From contig JAGGNK010013558.1 in assembly GCA_017590115.1 (NCBI GenBank), forward strand, positions 8,979,752 through 9,043,751: DNA of 64,000 nt. Direction: 5' to 3'. Positions within the stretch are counted from its first letter, which is position 1. Every line of letters begins with the position of its first letter. Of this stretch, positions 13,156 through 27,000 are shown in pieces. The notes under the pieces are model-generated. The model saw only the letters and a program-made list of their open reading frames with translations. It was not told the origin of the DNA and did no database searches. Made by a program: the position numbers and the translations under genes. The DNA comes from Montifringilla adamsi (Eukaryota > Chordata > Aves > Passeriformes > Passeridae).

Positions 13156-15904
13156 TGGTATCACCATTGTAGTACCTGAATTTAAAGGTCTCTCACAGTC
13201 TGGAGTTGAGAATCTGCCATAATTACAGAATCCATTCCCTTAATCTGTTAGGACTTCCTGTCACTCATATGCTCTATTTCCATAAATGTGGCCAGCATTT
13301 TATTCCATTTTTCCTTTATTTATTTTTACTATTCCCATTTCTTCTTTTAAAATGTGCAATAAAGCACTGGTTGTTGTACAGAATTCAGGAAAAAAAGACA
13401 CAGAAATGTGTAGGCTTAAATTTTCACTCTGCTGTTAGGCTGTACATCTTCCCTTGGGATGTGCTGCCATTTAGGCTGCTGAAGCCAAGGAGCTGCTGCA
13501 CCCCAAAACTCTCCCAAAAATGTCCTGTCTCAATATGCATGGCACTTGCTAATGTATTAGGTAACATGAATGCAGTTACATGCATATATCCTGAATTCAT
13601 ATGCCAATATGCAGAAAAATAGTTAAATAATTAAATAAAATTTCTCTCTCCTCTTCAAAATTTGAAATAAACTATAAGTATTCATTTCAAATATTGTGAG
13701 CATATTTGTTTTGAAACACAATATCTTTGCCAATCCTCTAAGCACCATTTTTCAGTCTGTCTTAGAAATACTACTCTAGGCAGCTAAAAAAAAAATGTAA
13801 GAGAATTTGAATTATGTATGTCCTGGCCTCTTCATCCATAATTTTCATGCAAAGGCAAAATTGTATAGCACATTTATTTCAACTTAAATATGCTACAGGC
13901 CAATATCCTAAATTTAGACCACTGACAAAGTCTGTTTTAACTGTGTGTAACTAATTCATTTGACGTAACAGTAAACTTCTATTGTCTAAGAACAGGAGCA
14001 TGTCAGAGAAATTTCTGGAAAGCTTCTGATGTGTGACACTAGAGTTCAGAGGGAATCTTGTTTTATCCTTTTGCTATTTTTAACAAATAATTGAGAACTG
14101 GAATCTCCTTTTCCATCTTGAATTTTCCTGGGTTTATTGCCTTTAAAAATAAATATAATCAACTACAGTGATATTGTTAAATATTAGTCTGTTTCCTCAT
14201 GGCTGCTGAAGCTGACAATCAGTTTGCTTGTGTCATTTGCAACACCAACAATTTATCAGTGTATTTTGGACTGTTGCCTAAATTGTGTTCTACATGATTA
14301 TTTTTTTCCAGCAGATCTGCAGCTGGACTCTCATTAGCTTTGATTAAAGCAAATAATATAAAAGAATGTGATTTTAGAACCGTTAGGCAGATTCTCCTTG
14401 AACTTTCTCAAGGCCAGGAACCTGCTCTGCTTTTTCCTCTTTCAGATTTATGTGAGCATGGCACCCATTGCTTTTAGTGGAATCACTTCTGATTCACACT
14501 AGTAGAAACCAGGCTTTAGGGTAGAATAATTGACTTGGTAACAATGTAAAACAATAAGCATCTGCTCTGATCCCTTCTGTGTAGATTTCTATATGATAAG
14601 AGTGAGCACTTGGGAAAGGTGGAGATGGTATTAATATTATTGTGTGTGTTTTTCTGTATGCTTTCTGCTTGGTTTTTGAACTTGAGGGGCCTATTGGGAA
14701 ATTTAAGAACTCTTATCATTTACTCTAATAATAAATTCGTCAAGACACAGCTCTTGTAATACTTCCTTCTTGGTTTTGATTCAATTATTTTGACATTACT
14801 GAAATGAACCTAGAAATGTCTCTCCACTGGGGAATAGAAAGGCGAAAAGAACAACGTAATAAAGACACCATGAAGAAAGCTGTGTGAAGAGCCAAGTGAT
14901 TCAAGAAACAGACAGGTAGAATGTTTCTCATTTCCTGCTGGCCCATCTCAATATACTCCAACAAGTGAACCGTATTTTACCATCAGCATCTTTCACACAA
15001 CTACAGCAGTTCTGCTCTGATCAGTGATCCTTTGCCTTTTACTGAGCTGAGAATAAAGGATTTTCAAAACATTTTGGGGGAAAGGAAAGCTGTGTATTTC
15101 TTCAGGGAAAAATCATCTTATAAACCACTCTGTCATAGAGGATTACTGGAGAGGCCTGTCTGCTTTTACCTGCATTTCATGCCATTCAATGGAATGCAAA
15201 GAAATTATAGTGCAATGAGATAGGGATGACAAAAGAGTTGAGGGGAGAGGAGGATGTTTGGTCCCTTCTGAATGTGGGAGTGAAAAGCTTTGTATAACCT
15301 TTCACATGATTAATAGAATTAAATTAAGTACCAGTTCCTTGTAGTCTGTCTTCTATTTTACATCCCAGCCTTAGTTTAAATCCTAAATACGTTAATTTAA
15401 CAGACAGATGACACCCATGGGAATTCGTTTGCGTAACAAAATAATTATCAGTGCTTATTGCGTCTTAGCAGAGAACTCTGAAGCTTTTGCTAATGATCTG
15501 AACAACTGACTCCATATTTAGATATTTAGATTGTGTTCTAATTTTATTGTGCATGGTCCATTGCAGCCTGGCTTTTTGGAGGAAGGAAAGTCTGCTGTAG
15601 CTCATCTGCATTTCCTGTCTTTAGACTGATGCATGATAATGAAAAGCTGATAGTCAATTATGATATGGTACTGTTAATACATCATGGGCTTTTCTTATGT
15701 TAGTGGCAGAATTGCTTGCAGCAGGTTTGGTTTAGGTTATTTGTCCTGTGTTTTCAAGTGCCTTATATTGGCTTTATTATTTAGTTGTGACAATGGGCCT
15801 GGACTGCTTTGGACACAGCTACTGTACTGCCAGCCTTCCTGGGCATGTTGTCTTTATTGATGAGAAATTCTGCTACCATGGGATTTTCCATTTGACAATA
15901 TTAG

Positions 15905-16160
15905 ACCAGGATTTCTGAGAACCTTGCAGCGTGGTCCATGTACCTGTGGCCATAGTTTAGGTGCAGTCTGGAAGTCTTGGAGCTGTCTGGTTTGTGCTCA
16001 GGTGCCTTCTGCTGTCCATGGAGCACAGCTGGTGTCCTGTGAGCAGGGCTGTGAGTGCCCAGAGCAGCTGCTGTGCTGTGCTGGGGGCTCGTCCCAGCTG
16101 GACCTGAGCTGGGTGTGCAGGGCAGCTCTGCCACAGCCCAGACTCTGCCTTCACTGAAAT
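15905..16160. other. GC-rich block with three CAGCTG E-boxes
   Basis: A hand count of 16081-16140 gives 42 G or C in 60, far above the flanks. Three CAGCTG hexamers lie at 16026-16031, 16065-16070 and 16095-16100. Frames are open on both strands for 70-119 codons, and none has a recognisable domain. It could be an enhancer-like element, a GC-rich old repeat, or a cryptic exon; the sequence alone does not decide. Confidence 0.35.
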
Positions 16161-16882
16161 ATAGCCCACAGTGCATGAGAAGGAATTTCCCTAGGGCATC
16201 TTGAGTTATTTTATAAACCACAGTTTTAGGTTCTAATGTGTTTTGAAGTGCACATGTCACTTATAAAAGCCAGTGACTTCCTGGATCCTCTGAATTGTTA
16301 ATCTGTATGGGAGAAAAGACAACTCTTCTCAGGTTTGCTGTTATACTTAAATTAGGGTATCCAATAAAATTATTTTTGCCTGCAGATAAATGATTGTTTT
16401 TAAAAATCGGCATACTTATAATTTTTCAAATGAATTAAGAATATGTTGACAAAAACTTAAGATTTCCTACTAGCCTGACTCTACTTTTACAGGTAAGTCG
16501 GCCAGGGAAAGGAATATGTTTGAAAAACAACTGTAATTGAAAAGGCAGTGCTGTCAGGAGTCTACAGCATGGTGAAAATTACAAAATTGGGAAAAGAAAA
16601 ATCTACGTCCATGGAGAAAAAGGCTTCCAATTGCAAACCTGTTATGTATAACTCAGTATATCTTGGCACTGTTGTCAAGCTGTTTAGTGGTGGTTTTATG
16701 GTTGCTTTTTTTTTTTAAGCAGTGTTGAAGCTCTGAGCTCTCAAATACATAAAATTCTTTCTCTTTTCTGTTCATGTCATCTTTATATCAGGTTAAGGTC
16801 ACTTCAAAGACAGCCCCAGGGACCTTGCATTGTGGCTCTGTGCTTCTAGAGCTGACCTATTGGTAAACAGAGTTTGGTGCTT

Positions 16883-16928
16883 GTCTGTAGTTCCACAAAT
16901 GGATGTGCCAGTCTGTAGTTCCACAAAT
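16883..16928 (+). repeat. 18-bp exact direct repeat with 28-bp period
   Basis: The 18 bases beginning GTCTGTAGTTCC at 16883-16900 recur without mismatch at 16911-16928, separated by 10 unrelated bases. This is longer than expected by chance at such spacing and indicates a recent local duplication. Confidence 0.9.
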
Positions 16929-17798
16929 ATTTACTCAGAACCGAGAAACAAAAAAAATACATGAAAACTGAGTTTTCATTTCTTTTGGGATTTGCTTCTT
17001 GTCTTGTTTTGGAAAACTCCATTAAAAGCTTTTCTTCCACAGGATATACTGATGATACAGTTGGATAAGTCAGACCTGAGTGCATCTAAAAACTGGAAAA
17101 AATTATTCTGGCTGGCAGCTGAGAATTGTAAGAGTGAAAGTGAGATATGGTTGGTGTCACAGCAAGCCTACAGATGATGTACAGCAAATGTAAGTGAGCC
17201 CAGGGAGGGAGCTGCTGTTTCATCACAAGCCTGTGGTGAGAGGTGCTCTTCCCTGAGCAACACTGTGTGGGGTGTGGAGACAACAGGAATCCCTGTCTGG
17301 ACAGGAGTGATCTCAGATGATTTCAGATGGGACAAGACCTTTGCATTTCTTACCTAATAAAGGGTAGGTCCCCTTGGCCCTGCAGATGGGACCCTGAACA
17401 CTGCTACATCAGTCACTGAGTGCAGTTATGTATTTTAGGTTTGGCCAGTTTCTGGCAAAGCAGCTAAATTCCATATAACTTTCTATTGCTATTACTAATT
17501 TAACAACAGTTCTTATTATTTTTCAAATTAAATACAAATAAGGAAGTTTAACTTGGTGAAGCTGGTTTGTGTGAACCATCTATCAAGTTGGTTCTATCAA
17601 ATCTGTGTAATTTCATAGATAATGTCCGACCCAAAGATGTGCAAATATAACAAAACTGGAGCCTTTTTTTTGTATTCTTCTTTGCACTCTCTATCACGTT
17701 CTTCCTCTCTGTTATACTTGAAAAAAAATAGGATGTATAGAATCAGAAAGAGAAAGTGTATTGCCTGACAGGTGCACAATTATTTTATGCAGGGTAGT

Positions 17799-17810
17799 TG
17801 TGTGTGTGTG
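17799..17810 (+). repeat. Short (TG)6 microsatellite
   Basis: Six TG units are followed by an interrupted CATGTGTGG stretch. It is below the length at which such repeats usually become highly polymorphic. Confidence 0.8.
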
Positions 17811-20800
17811 CATGTGTGGTGTAACTTTTTTCTCACTGGAGTAATTGCAGACAACACTGAAGTCTATAAATTATTCCAAAGCCAAATCCTGTTGTAAACA
17901 AGCTCATAAGAAGTCAGGAGCTTCTTAGATTATTTCTGTCCTTAGATGTTTAGCATAATGACTTGTTTCCAATGAACCATTACTTGTGCCTCTGGAGTTC
18001 CCATAGAGGAAATTAAGCATTAAATTTTAAGTGTTATTTTTTTTTATTTTCCACCTGCCATCCTAATTGCAATTTTCAAGGTTTGCTTCCAGTGACAGTG
18101 GAAGTGTAGATAAAATAGAAAAATAGTTAAAATTAGTAAAACTAAGGGTCATAACAGCAAGCAGAAATGGTTGGAACTGAAGCTGTTATGACTGGAACCC
18201 AGTGCCTGTGGCAGGGCAGGGCTGTAGTTTGACTGAGCCTGTTGCTTGAATGTGCATTATGTTTTCCCTGGTATATAGGTCAGTTAGGACTTGGATTATC
18301 TTTTTCACTTACCTGGTTATTCTTCAGGTAACACAATTCTGTATCAATTGTTTCAGTTTTTCTTTGTTTCTTGTAACACTTTGAAGCCCTAACTGCTATA
18401 TCAATAATATGTTTTACTCCCTAAGCTCTGTGTAAATGGTAATGGTTGAGTTTGCCAGTTCTCATGATCTTTCACAAAGAGAATCCCTTTGTTCCTTGAA
18501 ATGTAGGATAAACCTGTTCTTGCTTCACTGTAGTGTGGTGTCATGGTGAAATTTTGTGCTGGATATTTTAAGCAAGACACAGATTGATTAGGGTACTCTG
18601 TTTTGCTTGGGGCTGGAGGATGGGCAAAATGAAGCAGAGATGAGCAGTTCCAAGTTCTGCTGTCTGCTATTGGATTGTGTCCTGTAAGAATATATTTTGG
18701 TGGAGGGCATGCTGCTAATCGGTTATTCCATGTGCAACAGTGAACAGAACAGCAGCAATCCTCCTCTTTGTCTCACTTCAGATCCATGGGGTGCTCTTAG
18801 ATGATGGGTGATCCTCAGAACAGCTTTGTAAAACAGGAAGTCACAGGTACCATTGATCAAAAGTCAGGTGGAAACTGGGGCTCTGGGCCAGCTGGGAGTT
18901 CTATTTAAAGCAGATTGTGCCTGTGGAGTTCTGCTTTCTATGAAGTTAGGTGGGCTTTTTCTTCAAGGAAGTAGTGGCGTTCCATGGATTTTGGTTGGTC
19001 TCTTGAGGCCTGGAGACACTTGAAAAAAGAAAAACCTGAAAAGTTCAATAAAATAATGGAAAACAAATAATCCAAATTGTCTCCTGTAAATTCTGAGGAT
19101 GGAATATGTTTGAGGCCACTCAGGGGTGTATAGAAAAGAAGTGTCCTTTAAAATCCAATTTTACAGTAATCACTTTTTTCCCCCTTTTCAATAAGTCAGC
19201 ATTATTCCAGCAATCTCTGCGCTCCAGGCAGCAGGATGTAATCTGCCTTTCCAGATACACCTCTGAGTTCCCATCCAAGCTTGCTCTGGTGGGGCTGCAA
19301 GCACTGCTGGAGATTGGGCCATGTGGCTTTAGTGGAGGGAGAAATGCTCCAGGGAAAGGGACAGGGACCCACCCTGTGTGGCCAGGGCACTGTGAGACTG
19401 CTTGACATACTCTTAAACCTTAATATAGTCCAGGGCTACAGAGGTTATTGAACAACAGCAAATTCATCTGAATTATTCTGGATTTGGCTGGCCTGTTTAT
19501 AAAATGATTTTGCCCATTCTCTTGTCCTGTTGCCCAAATTTCTGGGGCACTTGGCAAAGCTGCAGTTGAAGTGAACTATGTTCACACTGTAGGTGTTAAT
19601 TTTAATATGCTTGTCATGTTTGAAAGTGTCAGCAGAAAAGCCTGAATGATACTTGTTGCATTTAAATCTGAAGTACATAATTGCTCCAGCTGACATGTAT
19701 GAATGCACTTTCATTATCGTGTCAAGAGGACACTTTGTGCTTGCAAATGAACAATGTTTGGGGTTGGCAATAAAAAGAGAAGTACTTGCTTAAATAAAGT
19801 TTATTACAGCTTTTAAGAAAAATGTAATTATGAAGTGTTCATACTGAATTAGAAAACTGGTTTTGAAGTGGTAACTTTAATATGAAATAGAGTTATGATT
19901 TAAAGGGGAAGAGTGCACAGTGCTGAGGGCTTACTAAAGTGAGCCCAATATAAATGTGAAATGATGCTATTTGATTTGCATGGCCACACAATATTCAGTG
20001 GGTATGTGAGCTGGTTTCACAAAATAGTGAGTGACTGACGACCTCCTGCACTTTCTTAAATCAGTTTGTTTAATTTAGTGACCACAGGTGGAAAATACAT
20101 GTGTAAATGTAGAGACTGAGTTTGAGAATTCAAGGTAAAGGGTCTAGTGTTTCATTAAAACTAACCAGTACCACTAACCTTTACCTGCAGAAAAGATTAA
20201 CTGTTTAAGAACTAAAACAACCCAACAACAACCAAAAAAAAAAATCACAAATCACCAAAACCATATTTATTGAATAAGAATGAAAATCAGTAACTTTAAA
20301 AGTTTCATTCAGTATCCAACCACCACCTTATCTTACAGGGGAGATCAGCAGGGATAGTGAAGCAAGGACAATTATGTTGGGATGCTCATTAGAAGTTATT
20401 TGGAAACTTCTGATGTTCACTAGTACTGTTGGACCTCTGGCCTGTTGTGTGGCTCTGTAGATATGACACATTGCTAAATATGGATTTCTATGTCTAGTAT
20501 AATGAAAAAAATATAATTATTTGGGTTCTAAGCACAGCTTTCCAGCTTGCACACAGAAAACTCATCCAAAACTGCTGTAAATTCCAAGGCAGCAGAGGTG
20601 GTACTCAAATTTATGAGCTGCTGGCTACCAGCCACATGCCTGGTGTGTTTTTATGCAGAACATGTGAGTTAGGTATGATTCTGACCTGCATGTTGCTCTG
20701 GCTTTAAATCAAGGAGACTGTTGAATTATGGGTTGTAATCTCTGGACAGGCACTGGATGAGTCCCCTGGGCAATCTGAAATGTCACCCTGCTGAGTTGGG

Positions 20801-21140
20801 CAGGGAAATGTAGGATATGCAGCAAGTAGGAGAGGTTGTGGAGGGTGTAGTCTCAGATGATGATGAACATTATCAGCAGCCGCTGGCAGGAGTTGGATGC
20901 ATCCATCCAGGGGCTGGAGGCTGAGTTTAGCCTGGGAAGCTGCAAAATTTATTGATTCCTCACCTGGACAAGACAGTGTCTGCCAGCAAGGTTGTGATGG
21001 AGCCTCTGCTATCCACTGAAAGCTGAAGCCCTGAGGGAGTGTGGTGGAAGTGGTGTTGTTCACTGTGATAATTCCTCCTTGTATGTGCTTTTGCACACCC
21101 CTGTGCTGCAGGAGTGAATCTGACTCACGTGGCATTCAGG

Positions 21141-21154
21141 AATTCATATGAATT
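21141..21154. other. 14-bp perfect palindrome
   Basis: AATTCATATGAATT reads the same on both strands and has CATATG at its centre, an E-box-type hexamer and an NdeI-type site. Perfect 14-bp palindromes can arise by chance in 64 kb of AT-rich sequence, so a protein-binding role is only a possibility. Confidence 0.5.
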
Positions 21155-24030
21155 TGTTCATGTCTTTTGTGGTTATTCAGTATTTCTAGTGGTCTGTAAA
21201 GATAAGCCATTACTCTTAAGAGAATGCTTTCTACATCAGTTTCTCTGTTTCATGTTTTCCTTTGTTCTTTAGGAGATCTTTCAGAAACTCCATCTGTGCT
21301 GCTGTGTTTACAAGGACATTGATTGTCCCAGCAGTGAGGGAGATTTTGCAGAAAAGAAGTAATAATTGAAGACATATGAAAGCTTTGCTGTCCATCAACA
21401 GAGAGTCCAGATGTGTTTCCCTGCAGCTCCTGTTTTGTTTGCATTTAAAAGTAGTGTGTCTTTAGATACATTTCTGCTGTTTATATTTTTTCCTCTCTTT
21501 CTTTATTTCTTAGGAAATAAAAATAGAGCCACTTTAAGTCTTTCCTCCTTTTGGACAGGAACTTCACAATGAAGTCTTGTGTGCTCCCCAGCTTCCCTCT
21601 AATGTTCTTTCTCTAAAGGTTTTGATAACCTCTTGGAGGGCTAGAGGTGCTCATATAAGTCTGTTCTGGCAAACCTTATGCCTGCAAAGTGGCACTTGTA
21701 GCATAAGTGCTGCCATTCAGTGAAGATTCTCATAAGAGAAGATTACTTGTGATGTCCCTGGAACTGTGTATCTTCCAATAGCTTAAATCTTGTTGGGCTC
21801 TGAGGGGTTGTAGAAAGGTGAGACACTGCTTGTAGCTGTCTAGGATCACCTTCCAGTTTTCAAGCTGTTAAACCAGCAATGAAAAATTCTCATTTCTGTC
21901 TATTTATCTGCTGTTTATTTCTGGAATGCCAAAGCATTACTCTCTAGTGAGACCTGATTGTTGCATATCAGGAAAAAATTGTTGAAAATGACTTAAAAAT
22001 TATTATGCCTTTTTTTTTTTCCTTTTGTATTTAATTATGTGTGCAACCAAAGAAAGGCAATCCTCTATACAGCTAGTTTTATTTCCCTGGCTGAATCAAG
22101 CAGTAGCTACAGAGATGGAAAATACAATAATCCCCTTAATGCAGTTTGGTGTTTATTGCTAAACATGTAATATTTTACAAGATTGTGTATTAGATATTTA
22201 ACTTAGACTGGTTGAAGCACAGTTGTGTAGCACTGGAGCTCTCTCTCCATCCCAAACTTGCAGGGTTCATGTGCAGTCCCTGACATCTGAGATGCTATTT
22301 AAACTCTGGGGTTTAAGAACAGTAATGAGAAGATGGAGCTGCACTTAGTTCTCAGTACTATTGGTATTTTTAGATTAAGATAGCACTTCTGTAAACTTCT
22401 GGGGTTTGTGTGCATTGCCAACTATTCCATGTCAATTTAAATCAAAATAAGAGACAGTAGAATGGGCCTCTATTGATGCAACCATACCAGGTGTGCTATT
22501 GTAAGACCATGAAATTGGTAAAAAAAAATAAAAATCTATTGGCCTTCTTATGTTCCTCCAGTCTGAAAGAAAAGCTGTCCCCACCAAGATATTGCACTGC
22601 TGTTTACAGGAAAGATTGAAGACTACTTGGAAATATAATAGTTATGGAGAAAGAATGTCTGCAACACTAGGTATTAGCTTAATGCTTAATTATTTCATTA
22701 TTAGCCCCTACTGTGCACTTGAAAGGGTGAGAGGCTCATGGATAGAAGCTTTCACTTCCCGCTAATGAAGAAGGATTATTCGTTCACAAAATTCAGTCAG
22801 TTTTCTGCACACAGACTTATACAGAAAAGGAAAGATCTCCCATGCAATTCTCCATTGGCAGAAAAGGGAGAGGGGAAATGAGTATTTTGCTTTGGGAGAA
22901 GAAACTGGGAGGACAAAATCTCTATAGATGTGCAAACAATCTGTTTCAGTTGCAAGAACACAATAGGAAAGCCTGACTGTAAGCATAACTAAATTTTAGC
23001 TGGTATGCTGTATGGATTTATTTACAAATTGATCAGGGATTTGCAACTGATCCAGAGTGGCTCAATTCTTTATTATTTTAAAGGTTTTTTTAGCTTGTTT
23101 TAATAAGCTCTGTCCTGGCAAAAGCAGATCTGAAAGTGTCAGTCATAGCGCAGCTTTTTGCAAAGTCACATGTGTATTGAGGTTTTTTAAGCACATCTCT
23201 ATGGAAAAAATGATTAAAAATTATTAAAATTAAAATGGAACCAGTCATGTCCAAACAAGGTTGTTTTGAGCAGCAGGGAGCCAGGAAGTTACTACAGTTT
23301 CTTCCAAATTCCAGACAGAGTGAGAGCACCATCATTTCATAGCTGTAGTGTCAGTCCTGGTCATTTTACCCCCAGTAGGTTGAGTCCAGTACCAATGCAC
23401 AGTTTGTGCAAAAGGGGCTCTTGCTTTCTAAAATGGGTGGGAGGTGTGGAACAATTTTTCTCCTGTGCATTTTATTGTTTGGGGGAGGGGAGTCCATTTA
23501 TGGAGGTTATTTTGGTTTTCCTCTTTTTTAAAAATTATTGTTACTCAGGCATTTTGATTTGTTTATTTGTCTGCAAATGGAAAAAATAAAACATACCAGA
23601 TTTCTATTCCATCAAGAATATAAAACCATACAGATATCAGTTTAGCTTTTCACTACCTCCTCCTCCCTCTTTCCCACTCAGGAAGTTTCTGATTTTAAAA
23701 GTGTCAAATATTAGAAGATGAAGATGATAAATTCTGAACTGACCAAACAAACTGAAGAAATACTTTAATTTCATATATTGGTTCTAATATTCTTCTGGTC
23801 AGATTTTTCATAGTTTATCCATAACCCCAGTTAGCCTTGACCATCAATTCTGATATTGCACCACTGCACGATGTCAGCATCAATGAAACATGAGAGTAGT
23901 GGTCAGTGAAATTGATCTTGTGAATGTGGACAGAGCAAAGGAACAATGTGGGATGTGCTATGGTTATTGAGGTGGTCAGAGAAAAAGAAGTTAAGTAAGA
24001 GGTATTAGAGTGTGCTTCAGTAACTGAGCC

Positions 24031-24069
24031 AAAAAAAAAAAAAAAAAAGAGAGAAAAAGAGGAAAGGAA
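24031..24069 (+). repeat. Poly-A and homopurine tract
   Basis: Eighteen A are followed by a purine-only stretch (GAGAGA and AAGAGGAAAGG-type units) to 24069, giving 39 uninterrupted purines. It could be a decayed poly-A tail or simple-sequence expansion. Homopurine tracts of this length can form triplex DNA, which is inference here. Confidence 0.8.
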
Positions 24070-27000
24070 TAGTTTCCAGATGACAGCACTGCAGGAAAAG
24101 GGAAGCCAAAAGAAAGAAGGTCTGCATGTTTGGGGGATCGAGGTAAACAGGGATTTTTCAGTATTGATTTTGGTGTATAAGGAGTTACCAGCCATGAGGC
24201 TGATGTGGCAAGCAGACAATTTTAGAGACTAAATGGGACAGGTGTGATGTAGAAAAGTGTATTATTAACTTAAAACAGTCACTGCTTGTTAAACCAATTA
24301 CTGGTGACTGCTGGGCAGATCTCCTCTGCTCTGTGCTGCCTGTCTAAAGCTGATCCATCCTGTTTTTAAAGTGCACTTGCCTCCTTCGACTGTTATCATC
24401 ATATTGTCACAATGAGTGTTGTAAAGTGACATTAATGACAGCACTGCCAAATTAGGGAGTTTTCTGTTTTAAAATACACATCTGATATACAAAGAAAGTA
24501 CGACAAATTCTAAGTCCCTTTCTGATTGGGATTTTTGGGACAAAACATGCTTTTGGTGTCATACACTAATCTAAGTAAAACAAAATTTTTTGAAGTGTAT
24601 GAGAGGTATTGAAATTCTGTTTCAATACTGATTGCTTTCTGTCAGAAATCTGCATGGTTTTCTCAAGGCTTTCTGTAGGGCCAAAAATGAGAATGTTCTT
24701 TGTCAATGGGATAGAAACCATTAATAGGAGAAAAAGAAAAATTCAAGTAACTCTAGTGTTTATGTAATGAGAAGAATTACAGTTTCTGAAAAAATCAGAA
24801 GAGTCCATTTCATATTCAACTAGCATAAGATCAAATTCCAAGAGTTGAATAATACTGTGAATCAGAAAACAATAGGTCATATTTTTGATCTTTTTTTTTA
24901 TTTGTATGTAGAAAAGATGCCCTCTGACTTCAAAACTCCTTATTGCTTTCCTTATATTGTTTCATGTGGCATTTGAGCTGCTTACCTTTTCTCTGCTGAC
25001 CTAGTTGAAATGATGAGTTAAATTTGGTATATTGTGGGTTTTATTTCTAATTAGCTGGGATGTAATCACTCCTTGAACAAATCTCATCAAATGACTTGGG
25101 ACTGAGTTGCATTTAGCTTGAACAAACAGAGAATAAATTTGTCTCTGATTTCATTCATTCATTTTGATCATCCCAGTTTCTCATATTGAAGTATTCTTTT
25201 AATTTCTGAGTGGAAGGCTGCTCAGCTCAAGTGTGATGCAAAATAAAGCACTGAAGTCTGAAGTAGACATGGGTGGGAATTCTAAACTTGCTCAGTATTG
25301 AAGTTTCTGGGTCAGAAAAACACTTGAACTTAGTTAACTGAGTCATTTCTGCTCCCCAACCCCATGTGTAGAGATCCCAAACTGTTACTGCACTGTCTCC
25401 TCAAGTTACCACTGGGAATGAGGCCTCTGGCGCTTTACATGAGTGTCACCCTGATGTGCCATAGTACAGAGGGAGATTTATTCAACCCTGTAAGGAAAAG
25501 TCTTTCATTTCCAGTGTCCCTTGCCCAGCCAATGAATATCCTTGCTGGGCAGTGAGAGCCAGGCAGTTTGTTACCACAGCAGGGTCTCTGACTGAGCACC
25601 AAACCCCAAAGGAACAACATCAGGCCCTTGGCTCAGCCAGAACTGCACAACAGTTAATATTTGGCACAAACCTGTTAATGTTTGACTCCCTTTGCTGGAT
25701 CTGTCCAGCACTATGGAAATCCTGTCCCACTGCATGGATTAAGAGCACTTAGAAATTCTAACTGTACAATGATGTGTATCTGTTCTAAGGCCTTTGTGTG
25801 TGAGACTGCTTTGTCCTCACCAAATGAATGAACAATTGTGGTCTCCAAAGATGATTTAGAGAGAGATACAATATTAGATGAGATTGAAAATAATATATTG
25901 GTAGTGAAGGATATTGAATTACTCAGGTTGACTCCCAGAGTGTATTCCTGCATTTCTCCATAATGATTTTGGCTATTATAATGAAATAATATATTAAAGG
26001 GAATAAAAGATTGTCAATAAGGTATTTAAGCTTCCACTAGTGAATGTAAAATACTTACATTTTACCATTTAATACCAACTAGGATGCTTCACTTCATCAA
26101 ACTGCAATAGGTTAGGAGAAAAACTGTTCCTTCAGTGTTGTATATCAGCCCTAGGGTGAAGGTAGGGTTAAATTTCACTGTCTAATGCACATTTGTTCTC
26201 ATCGTAAAGCTAATCTTGTAATTTCTCACAAGACTGGCAATCTTGGGAGGAATGAGCTAGTACTGAGGTTAAATTACCTCTTACCCTAAAGGAGGCAAAG
26301 GATATTCTTGGATGAATGGCTCAGCATGATACACATTATAGATAACTAAGGTGTTGCATAATGCAAGTCTTGGCTTTTGGCTGTGGGAAGAGCTTTAGGC
26401 CTGTTTCTAGTAGCATATCTGTCTGGAAAATAATTCAAGGCTTTTTGGAATAATTCAGTTTTACTGAAAGTCTTTAAAATTGTACTATCTCATTTTGTAT
26501 TGTCTGTTGACTACTGATCTCAGAGTTTTCAGTATTGGCTGGAGCTATTAATGCAGTCACTTGCTAGCAGAAAAATTTACAGTGCTGACTTTTTTGATGA
26601 AGTGTGCAGGATACTGGAATTTAAGTAGCGTGGCTTTTTTTAACGTACATGACTATAAGCAGTAAAACACCTTTTTCTCAGCATAGCTGTGGAGCTAAAA
26701 TTTTTAAAGATTTTATGTCAATGATTACAGATTTAAAGACAAGAAAATGAAATGCTTTCAGCACTTACTTTAATATTAATTATTGAAATGAATGAATCTG
26801 AGAAGAGGTAGTTAGAACTCACACATTTGCTCAAAACAGATTTTGCAATCTGCTTTTGATTGTTTCCTGACAGCACTGATTCTTCTTTTCTGAAACAGAC
26901 TAAATTATAATAAAATATACAGCCGTAGAAGGAGTTGAAAAATAATCCTGGAATAACTGATTTAATGCTAGTTACGCAATTAGTTTTATCTCATAATAAA

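Larger units (their letters stand above)
13155..24030. other. Gene-free unique sequence with isolated GC-rich blocks
   Basis: No gene is recognised. Open frames of 138 codons (plus strand, 13206-13622) and 143 codons (minus, 20704-21135) show no domain, and the second lies in a GC-richer patch. Structured items are the CAGCTG-bearing block near 16 kb, the 18-bp direct repeat at 16.9 kb, a short TG run at 17799-17810 and a 14-bp palindrome at 21141. The stretch 15430-15680 resembles conserved non-coding DNA in character. Confidence 0.65.

Noticed and set aside
17799..17820. Possible long TG microsatellite
   Set aside because: Only six pure units are present before an interruption, so it is recorded only as a short run.
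20704..21135. 143-codon minus-strand open frame
   Set aside because: It coincides with a local rise in GC that lowers the stop frequency, and the translation matches no family I know.
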